A stretch of 64,000 nucleotides of DNA. Source: Pyrrhosoma nymphula. Lineage: Eukaryota > Arthropoda > Insecta > Odonata > Coenagrionidae. Location: contig OY754331.1 in NCBI GenBank assembly GCA_963573305.1, positions 95,781,434 through 95,845,433 of the forward strand, read 5' to 3'. A program made the position numbers and the translations under genes. The notes beneath the pieces were generated by a model. It saw nothing but the letters and a program-made list of their open reading frames with translations. It did no database searches and was not told the origin of the DNA. Of this stretch, positions 13,731 through 26,519 are shown piece by piece. Numbering within the stretch: the first letter of the stretch is position 1; each line of letters begins with the position of its first letter.

Positions 13731-14179
13731 TTTTGGGATGGCGACCAAAACTGAGGTTATTGGCGCCATTAAAGACATATGGGTTGACAAGGGGAGGATT
13801 ATTTAGGGAATGGAAGAAGAATGGACAGAAACTCGGCGTCAGAGCAAACACAATGCACCCAGGAGTCCACAGTAAAATCTGGCTGGCGGCTAATCAGGCT
13901 GAGAAAAGTAAACGCTTAAAATATAATTTTCATTTTTAATAGCTCATGCAATTTATCAGTACAAGAATAAATTTGTCAACGGAATCAAGGAGACGATGAT
14001 AAGACAGAGAAGGCAAGTTTGATAGTTTGGTTAGAATGGATTCCTCACTCAACACCCAGCGATCGAAAGAGTACTTCGGTGATCGGTTATTTGGAGAGGT
14101 GACTGATAACTGAGGAAAATTTTGCTATTTATGATACACGGATGCGTTCGTAAGGAAAGAATAATTTGGGTTATAGAAG

Positions 14180-14380
14180 AATGGTGGAGAGAAACCTAGC
14201 GTTGACACCAGTCTGCTCTCAAAAAGAGGTGCGAAGGGGACCACAATATAACGTCCCATCCGACGGACACACAGTACCCCATTAGTATCGAGATACATCT
14301 AAAAATCTCCGCAACCTCTGGGATTCGAACTCGGGTCAAGCGGATGGAATGTGAGTACCTCTGCCACCACTCCAACCGGA
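14180..14380 (-). mobile_element. tRNA-derived SINE
   Basis: On the minus strand the element begins near 14,380 with a tRNA-like head. An A-box-like TGGAGTGGTGGCAGAGGT (14,357-14,374) is followed at tRNA spacing by a B box GAGTTCGAATCCC (14,320-14,332), a close match to GGTTCRANNCC. Downstream is an unrelated body with GGATGGGACGTTATATTG and GTGGTCCCCTTCGCACC. That layout, an RNA polymerase III promoter head plus a non-tRNA tail, defines a tRNA-derived SINE. It is not a functional tRNA, because no acceptor stem closes. The 3' boundary is uncertain. Confidence 0.65.
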
Positions 14381-14424
14381 TTCCTGAATCGAACTGCATA
14401 CCTTAGGGTATAAATCTTTTGCAT

Positions 14425-14600
14425 GAGGGATGCGGTGCGGCAAATGGTCCCTTGAGAATAAAGTACAGACGCATGGATCGTTGGTATCTGAGGCTAGCCC
14501 CAGATCTTCCTCCACCCCCGACAAGGATATTCCCATCCCCATTTCCCATGGCCGAAGCTTCTATTAATATCCGCCCCGACCGCTCCCCAAGCTCCCATGC
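14425..14600. repeat. Dispersed repeat, copy 2, next to the SINE
   Basis: Diverged copy of the repeat at 13,561-13,730, about 860 bp away in the same orientation. The shared blocks include GATGCGGT, GGTCCCTTGAGAATAAAG-like sequence, TCTGAGGCTAGCCCCAGATC and CCACCCCCG. It lies immediately beyond the head end of the SINE at 14,180-14,380. Confidence 0.6.
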
Positions 14601-14639
14601 GAAACTTGTCCACGTGACCGTCTGGGGAGTACCCTGAAG

Positions 14640-15590
14640 AATCGTGGGAGCATAGGCCGTGACGGCGGAGACATCAATTGTCTCCGAAACGACATGGGAC
14701 CACGGTGCGAACGAATTTCATGCCAGGCTAGGGGAACAGGGGACGCCCGTGGACAGGAAGCAGTAGCAATGGAGCAGTAGGTACGGGGAAGAAGGACGGG
14801 GAAAAAGGCATAAACAAATGAGGAGAAGATTTATACAGGAGTCACTATTGGAAAGAGTTCTAAGAGGTAAAAAGTACGCCTGTCTGGCTTTGCCAATTTT
14901 TTCCAAGTGAACTGGGCTTCCAACATAATGATAAACATGAAATGTTTTACGATAAGCACTGGCCAATCAAATGTCAGCAAGGAAATTCATGGTAAATGTC
15001 CTGCATTTGGTTTTGTCCCGTTGACACGCTTAAAACGCACGCACGCACGACAGAAATTTAGCCCCACATTGTGCATCAGAGCACAGTACCTTGTAGAGAA
15101 ACGTTACCTACCAACCAATGCATGCCCATCAGGTAGTTCCCTTTTGGGTTCAGCCATTGCCAATCAATAATGGTATAAATATATGACTAACTTTAATTTT
15201 TAAAAATTAAATGGAAGTCCTGGCAACCAATTAATCCGGAATCAAGCAGTTTAAGTTATCTATACACCTATTACCATTCGTAGACTTCGGTGGGAATGGG
15301 GTAAGGTAATCGACTGCTTCTAACGTGGGCTTGAGTTCCACATGGTAGGACTTTTCACTCTCTCGTACATGATTTTTTATGGTTGACCATATGTTTGTAA
15401 GTTGCCACCGTTTTAAAGACCAATATATCCTTAGATCCTACAATATATAGCTGTTATCGGGTTTGATGAAAAACTTTAATAACACACTATCGTACAGATG
15501 ACGCCGTTCCTTTAAGGAGTAAGCAGAGTGCAAAGAGTTAAATCTCGCAAGTAGGCATGTAAAGCTGACTCTGCTTTAAACATTTCCCCC
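14640..15590. other. No gene seen; possible tRNA-like relic near 15.3 kb
   Basis: No recognisable gene. At about 15,290-15,350 a TGGGGTAAGGTAATCGAC stretch followed by GGGCTTGAGTTCC weakly resembles A and B boxes of a decayed tRNA-derived SINE. The match is poor and I do not call it separately. Confidence 0.3.
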
Positions 15591-15594
15591 AAAA

Positions 15595-16065
15595 TGCTCT
15601 ACCCTTGTATACCTCTTTTGCTTCCGTTACACTCATGCATTACTTCATACATGCCCTCCATTTCTTAAGGTTCATATTACCACTTTTCTTTAGCACTTCT
15701 TCCGCCACATTTACTCAATACTTTCTCAGTCTAACCCCATTCACTCCTATATCACAAATCTTCTTTTGCATTCGACTCTCGTCCATTCTCTTGACAATAC
15801 CAAACCAACGAAGAACGCTCTTTTCAAATATGTTCATTACCGGAGCATCCATTTCACATTAATTCATCACCCACTCATTCCTAACCCTATCCCTTCTGCT
15901 TTTACCGCAAACACTTCTCATATACCCCATACCCACTACATTTAGCCTACTCTTAAGCTTATCCTGCCATTGGCAAGATTTGCTACCGTACAGTAAAAAG
16001 TGAAGGAGTACACTTTTGTGAAATGCAATATCCACTTCCTAAGGAAACCATTCATTCCTAGATAT
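15595..16065 (-). pseudogene. LINE reverse-transcriptase C-terminal fragment
   Basis: Minus-strand translation, with stops and frame changes, gives peptides typical of the C-terminal region and 3' end of arthropod non-LTR reverse transcriptases: MRSVCGKSRRDRVRNEW, then EKSVLRWFGIVKRMDESRMQ (the family's usual LRWFGHVERM-type block), then MSVTEAKEVYKG just before the end. The catalytic RT palm lies upstream in a full element and is absent, so this is a 5'-truncated dead copy. Two shorter copies of the same 3' end occur at 38,430-38,665 and 39,985-40,215, in the same orientation. The clade (Jockey/RTE/CR1-like) cannot be fixed from this fragment. Confidence 0.7.
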
Positions 16066-16479
16066 AGTTCACATACTACCCAAATGTAAGTGTTATACCA
16101 CATTGCAGATGGAAAACGAGTTAACTCGTGTTTTACGTGTCACTTGTCGTGGGCAGGTCACGAATATACTCGTGTTTAGAAAATTGACTGTTTTTATGTA
16201 TATAGTAGTATATTATATTCTTTAAATGATAGTTGGCATAAAAAATTAATTTTTTCTATGCATTGCAAACTATTCTCTCATTTGTTCATAAAACAATGGA
16301 AATTACTTGTGGAATATACGTCAGCGAGAACTGGCACTTACCAAGGTAAATGAACAAAGATTGAAAATATCTAAAAGGAAATTCTAAAGAAGCTGGCTAC
16401 ACACAAACAGATATAAATACGGATATAAATATAAGGAAAGAACACTATGAAAAAGGTATCAACTAAACAATACGAGACT

Positions 16480-16645
16480 ACAGAAATAGATGGAGAGAAC
16501 AAGAGAGAACTCCAAAATTAATTTGGAAATATAGAGCGAGAGGTAGAATATCCCAGGGACGTCCACGCAAGGGATGGAATGACCGGGACTATAGAAGGTC
16601 GTAATAGGCTTAATGCCTAAGACTAGCAGTAAGAAGAAGAAGACA
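16480..16645 (+). pseudogene. LINE 3'-terminal fragment
   Basis: The plus strand encodes a broken C-terminal peptide with the block QGRPRKGWND, the common GRPRKxW motif near the end of many LINE ORF2 proteins, followed within about 60 bp by a short AAG-rich simple repeat (taagaagaagaag) like a LINE tail. Upstream (16,390-16,480) is probably part of the same relic but is too decayed to assign. It is oriented opposite to the neighbouring fragment at 15.6-16.06 kb, so the two are independent insertions. Confidence 0.55.
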
Positions 16646-16649
16646 ATAT

Positions 16650-19620
16650 TGTCTCATAATGCATCTCCAACGTTTTATTACGAGCGCAGGAAAAGGTTCC
16701 AGAAAATTATTCAACCTAAAAATATGATGAGATGTTATGCAAACTATTCAATAATTGAGTGCTCAAAAGCAGTCGGGAAAGAGTCCGGCCGCAGGAGAAA
16801 ACTAGAAAAGCAAATACCCGGCCTTGAATGTGAAATCATGTATGAATAAAATTGATAAAATAATGTGTTTGAAATTTTATAGAAAATAAGCAGATGTCAT
16901 TTCCCGAGAACCCAGATTGATGGCACGCTACCGATCCATGCATGGCAAAAGGGACATCTATTCGTGTATGTATTTCGACCTCCTTGAGCAGAAGGGAAGT
17001 ATACCCCACGGAAGCTGAGTTTCATTTGTTTCGCTATTTAATTTTTTTCTAAAGTCCTCACCCTCCCCACCCCACCCTTTACTCCTCCTCTCACGCTTCC
17101 GTCGTCAAGCTCATGCGTTTCCATGCCCACTTGAGAGACTAATGCCTAGGAGTACGAAAACAATTAAGGCTATGATAAATGACGCATTCCTTTTTTTTAA
17201 ACTAATGCCCTGGGACTAATTTCGCTGTTATGGGAGGGTTTCTGCGGGCGGTGGAACCACGCCATAAGTTGTTCCAGTCATTTATAGGAGACTTACATCG
17301 GGTCATAAATAAAATTTTTTGAAAATGTACCTAATTAGTGCCAAGAGACCCCGAGTTATCAATTCATTAAAATGCGACCTTAAATGGATATGATGTTAAA
17401 CGGCTTCAATTGCATATTCATCATGCTGATATTTCCCCCCTCCCTGAATAACTGCGTTAGAAGAACGAAAATGAATTTTCGGTTACCATTTATGTGGTTT
17501 AATAAGCTGTACATTATTGAACAAGAGCTTTAAACAGCACTAGTTCACAAATGAGCATAAAAAATAAAACTTAAATTTAAAAAGTAATTAAAAGTGATTG
17601 TAAACCTCATTTTCTGTAAAATGAAAACCTTTCAATTGTAACTTGTACCATGAAACAAAAGGAGTTGTTGGTATTTCATAATTTAATATTACATTTGTGT
17701 CGTAAATCACGAATTTCCTCCGCCGAAAATGAATATATACAACGAGCCACTATCCATTCTTTAGAAATTTAACTGCGCCAAGCGCATTTCTGTAAGGATA
17801 ATCGGTAATCACTACGTGAATCTAATAATTATTTTTTGCGTATATTTAGAAAGGCATTCCATGCCACAGTATTTTTTTACTAACAATTGTTTCCGCGATC
17901 TGAGCCAAATCCTTTACTTATATCACTGAATCAGTAACAACCTTGAACGCACACTTTTTAGTAAATAAAACAGAGAGAAAAGAGAGAGCAGGTGGAGTAA
18001 ACCCGAATGATTAAAAAAACTAGGATTGAGATTTTAAACGCAACCGCCGAGCATGTCATTTTAAATTGATGACACACGTAATAAGTCTAGCACACTTTCA
18101 GCATTAAAGCATTTTCAGGCTATGGGAATAATAAGAGACGACGTGATTACCATATAATTTTGCCATATTCCTGAATTCCAACGCAGAAAAAACAACTTCG
18201 CTACCTCCGAAGTATACCCTAATGCATATCATCTCATCATAATGTCCCCATTTAAAATTATAATTGGTCTAGGTCTTTTAATTTACATACAAAACTGTTT
18301 CCTCGAATCGGGGATTTAATGCTTATCCTGATTTTTGAATGCATTAAAATATTCGCCTCAAGCCAGCGGGGAATGGGAATTGCTTGAGGAATTCCCCAAG
18401 AAAAAATGAAGTTCACTCCATACTCACTAACCTTATAAAAAAAAGACCAGCTTTTGTGTAATGAGATGAAGAAAACTTGATTAATAAGCATTCTCCCGCG
18501 ACAGCAAGCCAGGGAGATGGAAGACTGCGGTAGAATTAAGCGAGTTTAAACCCTGAGTAGAGTAACTCTCCCGCGGTAAACAATCGAGGTGGAAAGTGTA
18601 ATGCGAGAAGGGAAACTGACTGGGATGTAAGGAAACGACTCATCTCCAACCGAAAACTCGCTTCCCAGTCACTTTTAATATATGTAAACTTCAGAACAGA
18701 TCAAAACTGTTGAGGGAGAGACAGAGAGAGAGGGAGAAAAGCATCCCTTTAAGACATTTACCATCTCCGGGCCCTTACTCGATGCATCGGAGGCGAAAAC
18801 TCCCGACACATTCGGTTAATTCTCTCGGTCGGAAAAAGACTTTGTGCTGACACCAAATGCTACGATGAGAATTGGTTACAAAGGGGGAAGGGGGGTTGGA
18901 GGCGGGATTAAGCGCACGAGAAACTCGAGTAAGCGGGGCTTAAGGACATTGGGGGAAGTGAACAGAGGGGCAAGATGATAACGAGAGGGAAAATTGAATG
19001 AGTTTTGCGGGAACACGTTTTGCGGTTAAGCCAAGATGAGACGCCCAATCCGCGAACTCACTCCTTAATTCTTTTCTTCCTGCCGAAACCTCTTTCAAAA
19101 AGTTGTGCACGGTAAACGATCACGAAATTGGAGTTCTTCGGAAGTAGGAATTGGCAATTGTTTCGCGGAGAGGAGAATCAGACACGCAAATCAAGAGTGA
19201 GGTTGATGACCATTTGAATTCCACAAACGGGTATTAAGAAAATTAGTGAATCAGCAAGTATACCATAAATTACAAAGGTGAATGCAACGGTGGCGGGTTT
19301 CTCAGTCGAATCATATCGATTGTAACTTTCAAATTTGCACGCCGTTAGTGTTTTGCTAAAAATATTTTACACTGTGGATACGTTTATACGAATCCTTCAC
19401 ATAGTTTTAACAGGGTTTTGGTACATCTTCAGGTGGTTTTTTCTTTGAAGTTGTAGCCAATATTTATTAAAAGTAAAAATACGCATACCTGTCCTGATCA
19501 GTTCCCATATTGCCGATGCAAAAACACTCAAATCTTGAATGCACGAATTTCTTTTGAGGAGGCTTCAAAATATTACGGAGGTATTGTCATAGAAAAGTTA
19601 GGAGATTTAATTGCATAAAT
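16650..19620. other. No gene seen
   Basis: AT-rich sequence with short unrecognised frames. A purine-rich (GA)n stretch lies at about 18,713-18,740 and a purine-rich block continues at about 18,880-19,020. I see no transposon ends. Confidence 0.4.
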
Positions 19621-19623
19621 TTT

Positions 19624-19797
19624 AAGAATGATAAAAATTATGCAAATTTCACAAAAGATAGTTTATTCACGACCCGGGTTTCAACACATTATGTCATCTT
19701 CAGGAGGGAAAATATGTCACCTGAAGATGACATAATGTGTTGAAACCCGGGTCGTGAATAAACTATCTTTGGTGAAATTCGCATAATTTTATCATTC
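19624..19797. repeat. Fold-back palindrome with hammerhead-like motif (locus B)
   Basis: Two arms of about 80 bp (19,624-19,704 and 19,720-19,797) are near-perfect inverted copies around a 15-nt loop. Read outward from the loop, each arm has CTGAAGA, a short imperfect stem-loop, GAAACCCGGGTC and then GTGAATAAACTATCTT. For the right arm, CTGAAGA (19,721-19,727) and GAAACCCGGGTC (19,742-19,753) fit a minimal hammerhead layout: helix I UCAC/GUGA closes it (19,717-19,720 with 19,754-19,757), and helix III is ACC-CG-GGU followed by C at the cleavage position. Helix II is weak, with a bulged or mismatched base at its foot, so activity is doubtful. No protein is encoded. Confidence 0.8.
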
Positions 19798-20047
19798 CTA
19801 ACATGGAAAAATTTCACATAATACACCCTGAAACCACCAATTTTCTGCATGAATATTTTACGCTTCAAAGCTGTTTCTATTGAGTTTTAAAAACCTACGC
19901 TAAAACGATAAATATATATATTAAATTTTATGTGCATTAACTTTGCGGGAGAAGGTACAATCATTTCCAAAAGTTTTAAGACAAAATTAGGGGAGGAGCC
20001 ACTGACGCTTCTCAAGGAAATCCAGTTTCACTTACTGAATTGTTGAC

Positions 20048-21564
20048 CTTGGTTACGCGCCGCAACCTATTCAATTGTTTGTAAGTACATATATATTCAA
20101 AGTTAAGAGTCGATAAATTGATTGTTTAATGCTAATTCGTCATTATCTTTTCGATTCCCTTTGGATACACGATTTTTTCGTGGGAAATTATTATTTGTTA
20201 CCGTTTATCATCACAGATGTTGAGTATTTTACGTAATATTTGCCGTCCGTTTATTGCACTGAAGGAACGATCTGTTTATAATAATAAAGTTTGGTGTTTA
20301 AATTAATCATTATGTAGAAACAAGTATTTGTTATTAGAGTTGATCATAATTTCTATTCGGGAACTACTCTGCATTGCGCTGATCATAAAACTGAGGTTAG
20401 CATGCAATAACTTTGTACCGTTCATCATTACGTTTTTATAGCTTTCAACAGACGTACTTTATTGTGCAGTGCTTGTGCTAAACGTTGTTACTTAACAAAT
20501 TGAGATGATGGATATGTCTTATCGTTAAAAATGTACCGAGAACAATACCCAGGTGCGAGTTACTCATTTTGGTAGTGGTATTCATGTATCCTTCGGATGT
20601 ATGCACACTTTTGTTTTACTCGATTGCGCTGTCAGGCTAGATTTATCCCCGTGTTGATTAACTATTTCGCGGATTATATCAATTCCTCGGTAGCATTATT
20701 TTTTCATCCTACCCTGAGAATGATAAAATGAAAGGTAATTTACTATTTGATTAACGGGAAGATCCTAAGAATGTGAAGGTAAATTGTTTTCATGGGATTT
20801 GTGAAAGTTGTTCCTCGTCCTAATGGGGAGTTTTAAAATATTTTTGTTCTTTTTTTTCTTGCTTTTACATTAGGCCTGCCGACATCTTGTAGATTAATAC
20901 AAATTGCATTTATACAGAACGCACGTATATTATAAATCGTTGAAGTTCCTTTCGGGTGTACTTATGTATTGGTGATGTTGATATCTACACACGTTTCTTT
21001 CTTTGGATTTCGTGTTGCTATTATTTTCTTCGGCAACTTTTATTTCATTTTTTAAATAATCCGACTAGCCTCTCATTGCGGGTTCACCGCCAGTGAAAGG
21101 TCGAATGAAGCAACCTGTTGATTAGGATGCATTATAATAAGCACTATTTAGGACGCCTAAAAATCTTGAGTATGCAAAACGTAGTTGAAAAAATAAGTAA
21201 AGAATGGGCGTACATGATGCTGAATGAATGCTAATTAATTTGAGTTGTATAAAAAAGGTATTTTGTTAATGGATGAAAATTACAAATTCGGCATCAACTC
21301 TAATTACAATGACAATGTTTCTACATATTGATTAATTTAAACATCAAACCTTATTACTAAAAACAGCTAGTTCCTGCCGGGTACATTCCCGCCTACGAGT
21401 TGACCCTGCGCCGGTAGTTGCTATCCGAGTGCAATACACGGCAAATATCACGTAAAATACTCAACAGCAGTGATGATAAACGCTAACTGTATAGGGAATA
21501 GACTATTGATGTCAAACAACTGAACAGGTTGTGTAACTGGTTGTGTAACCGGCGCGTAACCAAG
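20048..21564. mobile_element. Putative non-autonomous DNA transposon with long TIRs
   Basis: The ends are inverted copies. Both start CTTGGTTACGCGCCG (20,048-20,062, and 21,550-21,564 on the other strand), continue with a CAACCT.TTCA.TTGTTTG block, and after an unalignable gap share CGTTTATCATCAC, GTTGAGTATTTTACGT, ATATTTGCCGT, TGTTTAAATTAATCA and AGAGTTGAT. The repeats reach about 300 bp (left) and 270 bp (right) inward. The roughly 0.9 kb between them has no recognisable coding sequence. The right end carries a short tandem repeat of GGTTGTGTAACT/C next to the terminus. I could not find a convincing target-site duplication, so the superfamily is unknown. Length about 1.5 kb. Confidence 0.65.
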
Positions 21565-21569
21565 AAAAA

Positions 21570-24500
21570 CAATTAAGAACAGTAAATGAAACTCGATTTC
21601 CTTGTGAAGCGTGTAGCTCCCTTCATTTTGTCCTAAAACTTTAGTGAAGTTATAGTACATTAAAAGGATACAGAACGCAAGACAGCCCTTAACACACACT
21701 AAGGTGTTTGTTCATAGAATTTTGAAATCCTCAAACTCGTATGAGTAAATTATGAAAACAGAAAGGAAGCCCTACACGATGAAAAACATTTGACTTTCAG
21801 CCCAGGTCTCCAAATGGCTACACATAAGAGTGTGCCTACTTTCTGCATATTTTTTAATACAAGACCAACATCACACTTAAGTGCATTACTACTACAAATA
21901 TATTTTTATGCAATGTATTGCTATAAAAAGAAACACAATTATAAACTACAAGGTGCCGAAAGCCTTCATGCTCTCATTGTCATTAGCTTCATGTAGAGCC
22001 AGTCATAATTAATTGAAGGTGTTTAGTTGGACTAGGAAAGTCTTAAAAAATATATATTCAACAATAAACTATCTTCCTAATAATTAGCGTAAAAATACAA
22101 CAGAGATTCCAGAAGGCACTGTCGCTTGTAAAATTATTTAGCAACCTTTACCAAGAAAAACCACCTAAGAATAAAATATTCCAAAAAATCACACATTTGC
22201 ACCGAGTTTATAGTTATCGCTTCAAAGCCTACAGTATTTAGTGTTATCTCTTATATTATATAAATTACATCTAATTTTAGTAGGAATTATATTGGCCACC
22301 GGTATCGCAACTAAATTTCACGGCGTTCGTTCAAAAATATGGGTTAAATGTTTATTATAAAATAAATCTTATATTTAGCTTAATCAAAACTTTTTTAATA
22401 GTTTGTCTTAAAAATTGCCTATCGTTCTCACAATTAGAGGTGAACATCAGAAAAATACTGGAGACCAGAGGCTCTGCTTCTAAAATAAAATACAAATGCA
22501 GGTAAATTGAGCACTTTCCCGCAAACGAGATTCTCCTCTGCAATGTACAGCCCTGGGAGGCCCTTTTCTTCCTGTTTCAATCTGACCTCTTACTAATTAG
22601 CCGAGTTGTAAACATCCTTGTAAACAGTACTCGGTAGAAATTAAGAGTTAATTAAAAAAAGAAAAAAAAAAGAAATGTGGGAAGCATGACCTTCGAGAAA
22701 AAGTAAACTTAGTGGATAAAGCTGATTCTAACAATGAGAGATAATAGGAGCATTGAGTACTAGTGGAGCAGAATATCAAAAGAAAGAAAGGCAAAAAGAA
22801 AAGCATTGCTAACATCTACAGTCAGATAAACAAGATAGTTAAAATCTTTCTAGCTGGAATTAAATACCTGAAACATTATGAGTAAACTGAAGAAGACTTG
22901 TTTTATCTTGATTAAATCGAGTTTCAACGCTATTGCTCACAGCTAAATTCATCAATGTGCGAAATATCCTTAAACAAATTAAGAGCTATAAGGTATAAAA
23001 TTCTCCAATGGCCGTAATAAATTGGCACCACTCGTCAAAAATACGCCACAATTGCTGTGTTGGTTTGCGGGAAAAATATTGGGGGGAATAATCCACGCCA
23101 GTGACCAACCACAACCTCTCGACCAGAAACTATAACTTTAAGAGGCCGTAGAGCTCACGTTCCCTAGTTTTAATTAAGAGCTGTTGTGGTCTGTCGCTGT
23201 CTTAAATTTTCCCTTAAAGTATACATGTCTTTTCAATGACTTTTCACTGATCGCTTTCTACTTTCATGGGTTTCTTTGTCCATCTTTACCTTTGAATGAT
23301 AAGTAGCATGTTCATCGAAAGAATAAATATTTAGTTTTGATATATCAACGGTTAAGACGAAAGAAGAGAGTGTGAGTCCTTAACACCTGCTATTTTTCAT
23401 CAACGAAGTTGTAGGACATGGCGAATACATAGGAACATAGGAACGCATATTTTCCAAAGAACTAGATTCCTTTCGTTCCTGCATTTAGAAATATCACCCT
23501 CAGAAACTTATCGCCGAGCTCAAACTCATGAACGGAAAATCATCCCAAACTATTTTCAGCTATGATACAAGCCGCACGAAACACACGTCATGATGCCAGC
23601 CTTAAGCAAAAAACGGAATAAGAATAGGCTACTGGATAATCAGGCTTTTCCACCTGGTCAACATCCGTAATATGTCAAAATTCGGTGAAGTGATTGACTG
23701 AAAATTATCGTGTAAAACAAAATGCAAGTGAATATAACGAGACTCAGTTCATCTGCCTTACTACAAAATGCATTGGATTCCCAGGCAGCCATATTGGATG
23801 TGCCAATAATGTCTACATGCAGTTAATTATGTGATTCGTTTGCTATCAATTTTCTTTGTATATTTATTTCGAAATATAGGTCGGCCAAATCTATAAATTT
23901 GAACTCGAGAAATGTTATCTCAGAGATAAAATTAAATACCGGATCATATACGAAGTAAAGCATGAAAATCGTACAGAAACAATTACACCATGTTCCTTGG
24001 GGAATGGAGTCCACACATTTCCTATGAAAGAGGCTTTCCTTTTCCGAAAGCAAAGTTTCTTCCGAGACAACCTTATAAGACCTTATTAAGGACGGAATGC
24101 ATTGTATCAGGCCTTGATAATGAATAATTTCTAAAGACCTATTATAAAAAAACCGAATGGTCAACTCCCAAATTGCACATGCACACTAATGTTTTTTCAA
24201 CAAGTGCTCCAGCTGTGTAATTAAATTTTATTTGATATTAAAAGGCGATAAATGATTAATTTTCTGCCAATATAGTGCAGTAATATGGTGTGGTAAGTGC
24301 ACCAAATTTCCTAAATAAGACACTTCAAAAATTATTTAGAAAGATAAAAAAACATAAGAATCCCAGTTGAATAACAAGCGAAGAAAGACATACATGAGGT
24401 TAGACAGAGGAGCATGATGAGGAAATGAATTTTAAGATCACTTCTTAAGCCAATAAATATGGCTGGATAAGGCCAAGACAGAATTCCTTGAAATCTCCAA

Positions 24501-24680
24501 CGCAATAAGACTACAGCTACATCTACAGAATTTCGAAAAATGATTCTTGGAATTACATTCTTCCGTAGTCATTTTCTTCGTAGAGAAGCTGTGTGTGGAA
24601 CAACAAGTTTAATCCTAACACATACTGCCAGCATCCGGAGTCCATAAACCAAAGACATTCGTTTAGGAGATAGAGCTGTC
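21570..24680. other. No gene seen
   Basis: AT-rich DNA with short frames that I do not recognise. The largest is a minus-strand frame at 23,823-24,164 (113 codons) without identifiable domains. Confidence 0.4.
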
Positions 24681-24714
24681 CTGAATGGGAGTGGGATACC
24701 AAACTATTCACAAA

Positions 24715-26510
24715 AGCAAGAGGAAAGAAAGGGGGGAACAAAAACAGGGGGACAGGAGAGATAAGACGAAGACGGGCCCAGATACGTCTGATGAGGAAAA
24801 CAGACTCGGGAGGAAAGGAGGAACAGGACGGAGTAAGATGTCCGGCGGAAACAGGCAAATAGTCGGGATGAAGCAGGGAGTAAGAGGCCGAACGTGTAAA
24901 AAAACGTCTCTATTTGCACGGAATGGGAACTTCGTGAATCCTCTCGCTTTCTAAGACGGAGAGGAATAGGCGGAGTCGGGCACAGAGGGAGCGTAAAAGA
25001 AGGAGAGCAGGAGGGAAAAAGACTCAAATCGGTGGGAATCACTTATTCCGTTCGCTAGGATCGTTCCATTTTTTATAGCCCGTCCCCGCACTCATCCCTT
25101 CCAACCAACCCCCCTCTCTCCCCTGACCATCCCGGCCCCTTCCATCAATTTGCAACTGTCTGCCACCGATTCCCTTCTCTTCCCCCAAAAGATTCCCCAC
25201 ACACAGCCCCCTCCCGAATCCTCCGCGCGCACATAACCTCTCAACCCGACATCCCCACCAAAAATCTCCGCCGCCCTCCCGGGATTCCCGGCCTTGGCGA
25301 GCCGGGAGCCGCTCTCGCTCCTCCCGCTCCCCCGGGGGAACGCGGGCCGGAGTTGGGGTGGCTTGCGGCCCCCCATCCGCACCCAGTTTTGCCCCCGCCC
25401 TAATCGCCGCATCTATCATCCCAATGCCTCATCCCTCTTCTCTACTCGCCCTACTCCCACCCCGGGAAGCCATTTCGTCCGAAAACACCCATCCCACGCA
25501 CAGACAGTGGGGGATTTCATGGCTCGGGCACTCGCACCACTCCTACATACCCTGCCCAAGGAGACTCCCAGGCCTTCTCTCTCCCCCCCCTTTATACAAA
25601 CCCCCCTAATCCTCTTCCCACCCTAACCCACACCCCCAAGACCACACCCTTCCTTCCTTCCTCCCATTTTATGGCACCCCCCACCATGCTCACTCCGACC
25701 CTCCCCGATTCCTCCTTCCTCCCTCCCGGGGCCGTCACCTCCCGTCTCTCCCGCATCACTCCATCCCTCCCCCGGAGTGCCGACTCATCCTCTTTGCCCT
25801 CACCTCCCGTGCCCCGCTGTACGTTTTCTAAGGGAATATTCTTCCTCCGTGCTTGCTGCCCTTCCCGCCAACCCACACACCCCCAAAGGATCCCTTAACA
25901 TTGAAAGATAAGCACCCAAAAACACTTTTTTTCCTTCTCTCTCTCCCTTACGCTCACTCCTCGCTTACCTTACGTTTTATCTCTCCTCAAGACCTGCCCG
26001 CAATCTTTCCGTAGTCTTCTCCGCCCGCTTACCTTCACATCATGCTGCTGCACCCCCTAAGGTCTATCCCCCGGAAAAATTCCACCCACACTCCCTTGGT
26101 CTCCTTATCGCCACTTCTTCCCTCAAACCCAACAACTCCCACCCCCCTCAGAATGCACTTTGCTCCTCCTCTTTCTTCCCCTATGGCTTTCTCACTCCTG
26201 TGCTCACGGTACCCACCCTCTTCACTGCCTTGTAGATTACGGCACCACCAAACCAACCCTCCTTCCTTAGCTTCCCCCTCGTAAATGTCTTCAGCGTATT
26301 TGGTGGGCGATCATCGCTTTTTCGTGCCTGCACCACACTTGACTCCTTACCCCCACAGCTCTCTATTTTCTCTTCCCTTCCTTCTCTCTCTTCTCGTGGG
26401 GGGGAGGAACCAAGCCACCCGGTACTTCCGCCTTTCCCCTCTAACCCACGCACACAAAACCTGCCCTCTCCCCCCCAAAAACCACCCCAAGCTTCCCTTA
26501 ATAGTCGCGG
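24715..26510. repeat. Purine block followed by long pyrimidine-rich tract
   Basis: The plus strand is purine-rich at about 24,715-25,030, then switches abruptly to C/T-rich from about 25,080 to 26,510. The C/T part is GC-rich for this window and leaves long frames open on both strands. Their translations are proline/serine- or glycine/arginine-rich shadows of base composition, not proteins I recognise. I see no tandem unit, so it is strand-asymmetric sequence and not a satellite. Confidence 0.6.
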
Positions 26511-26519
26511 CTCAACACG

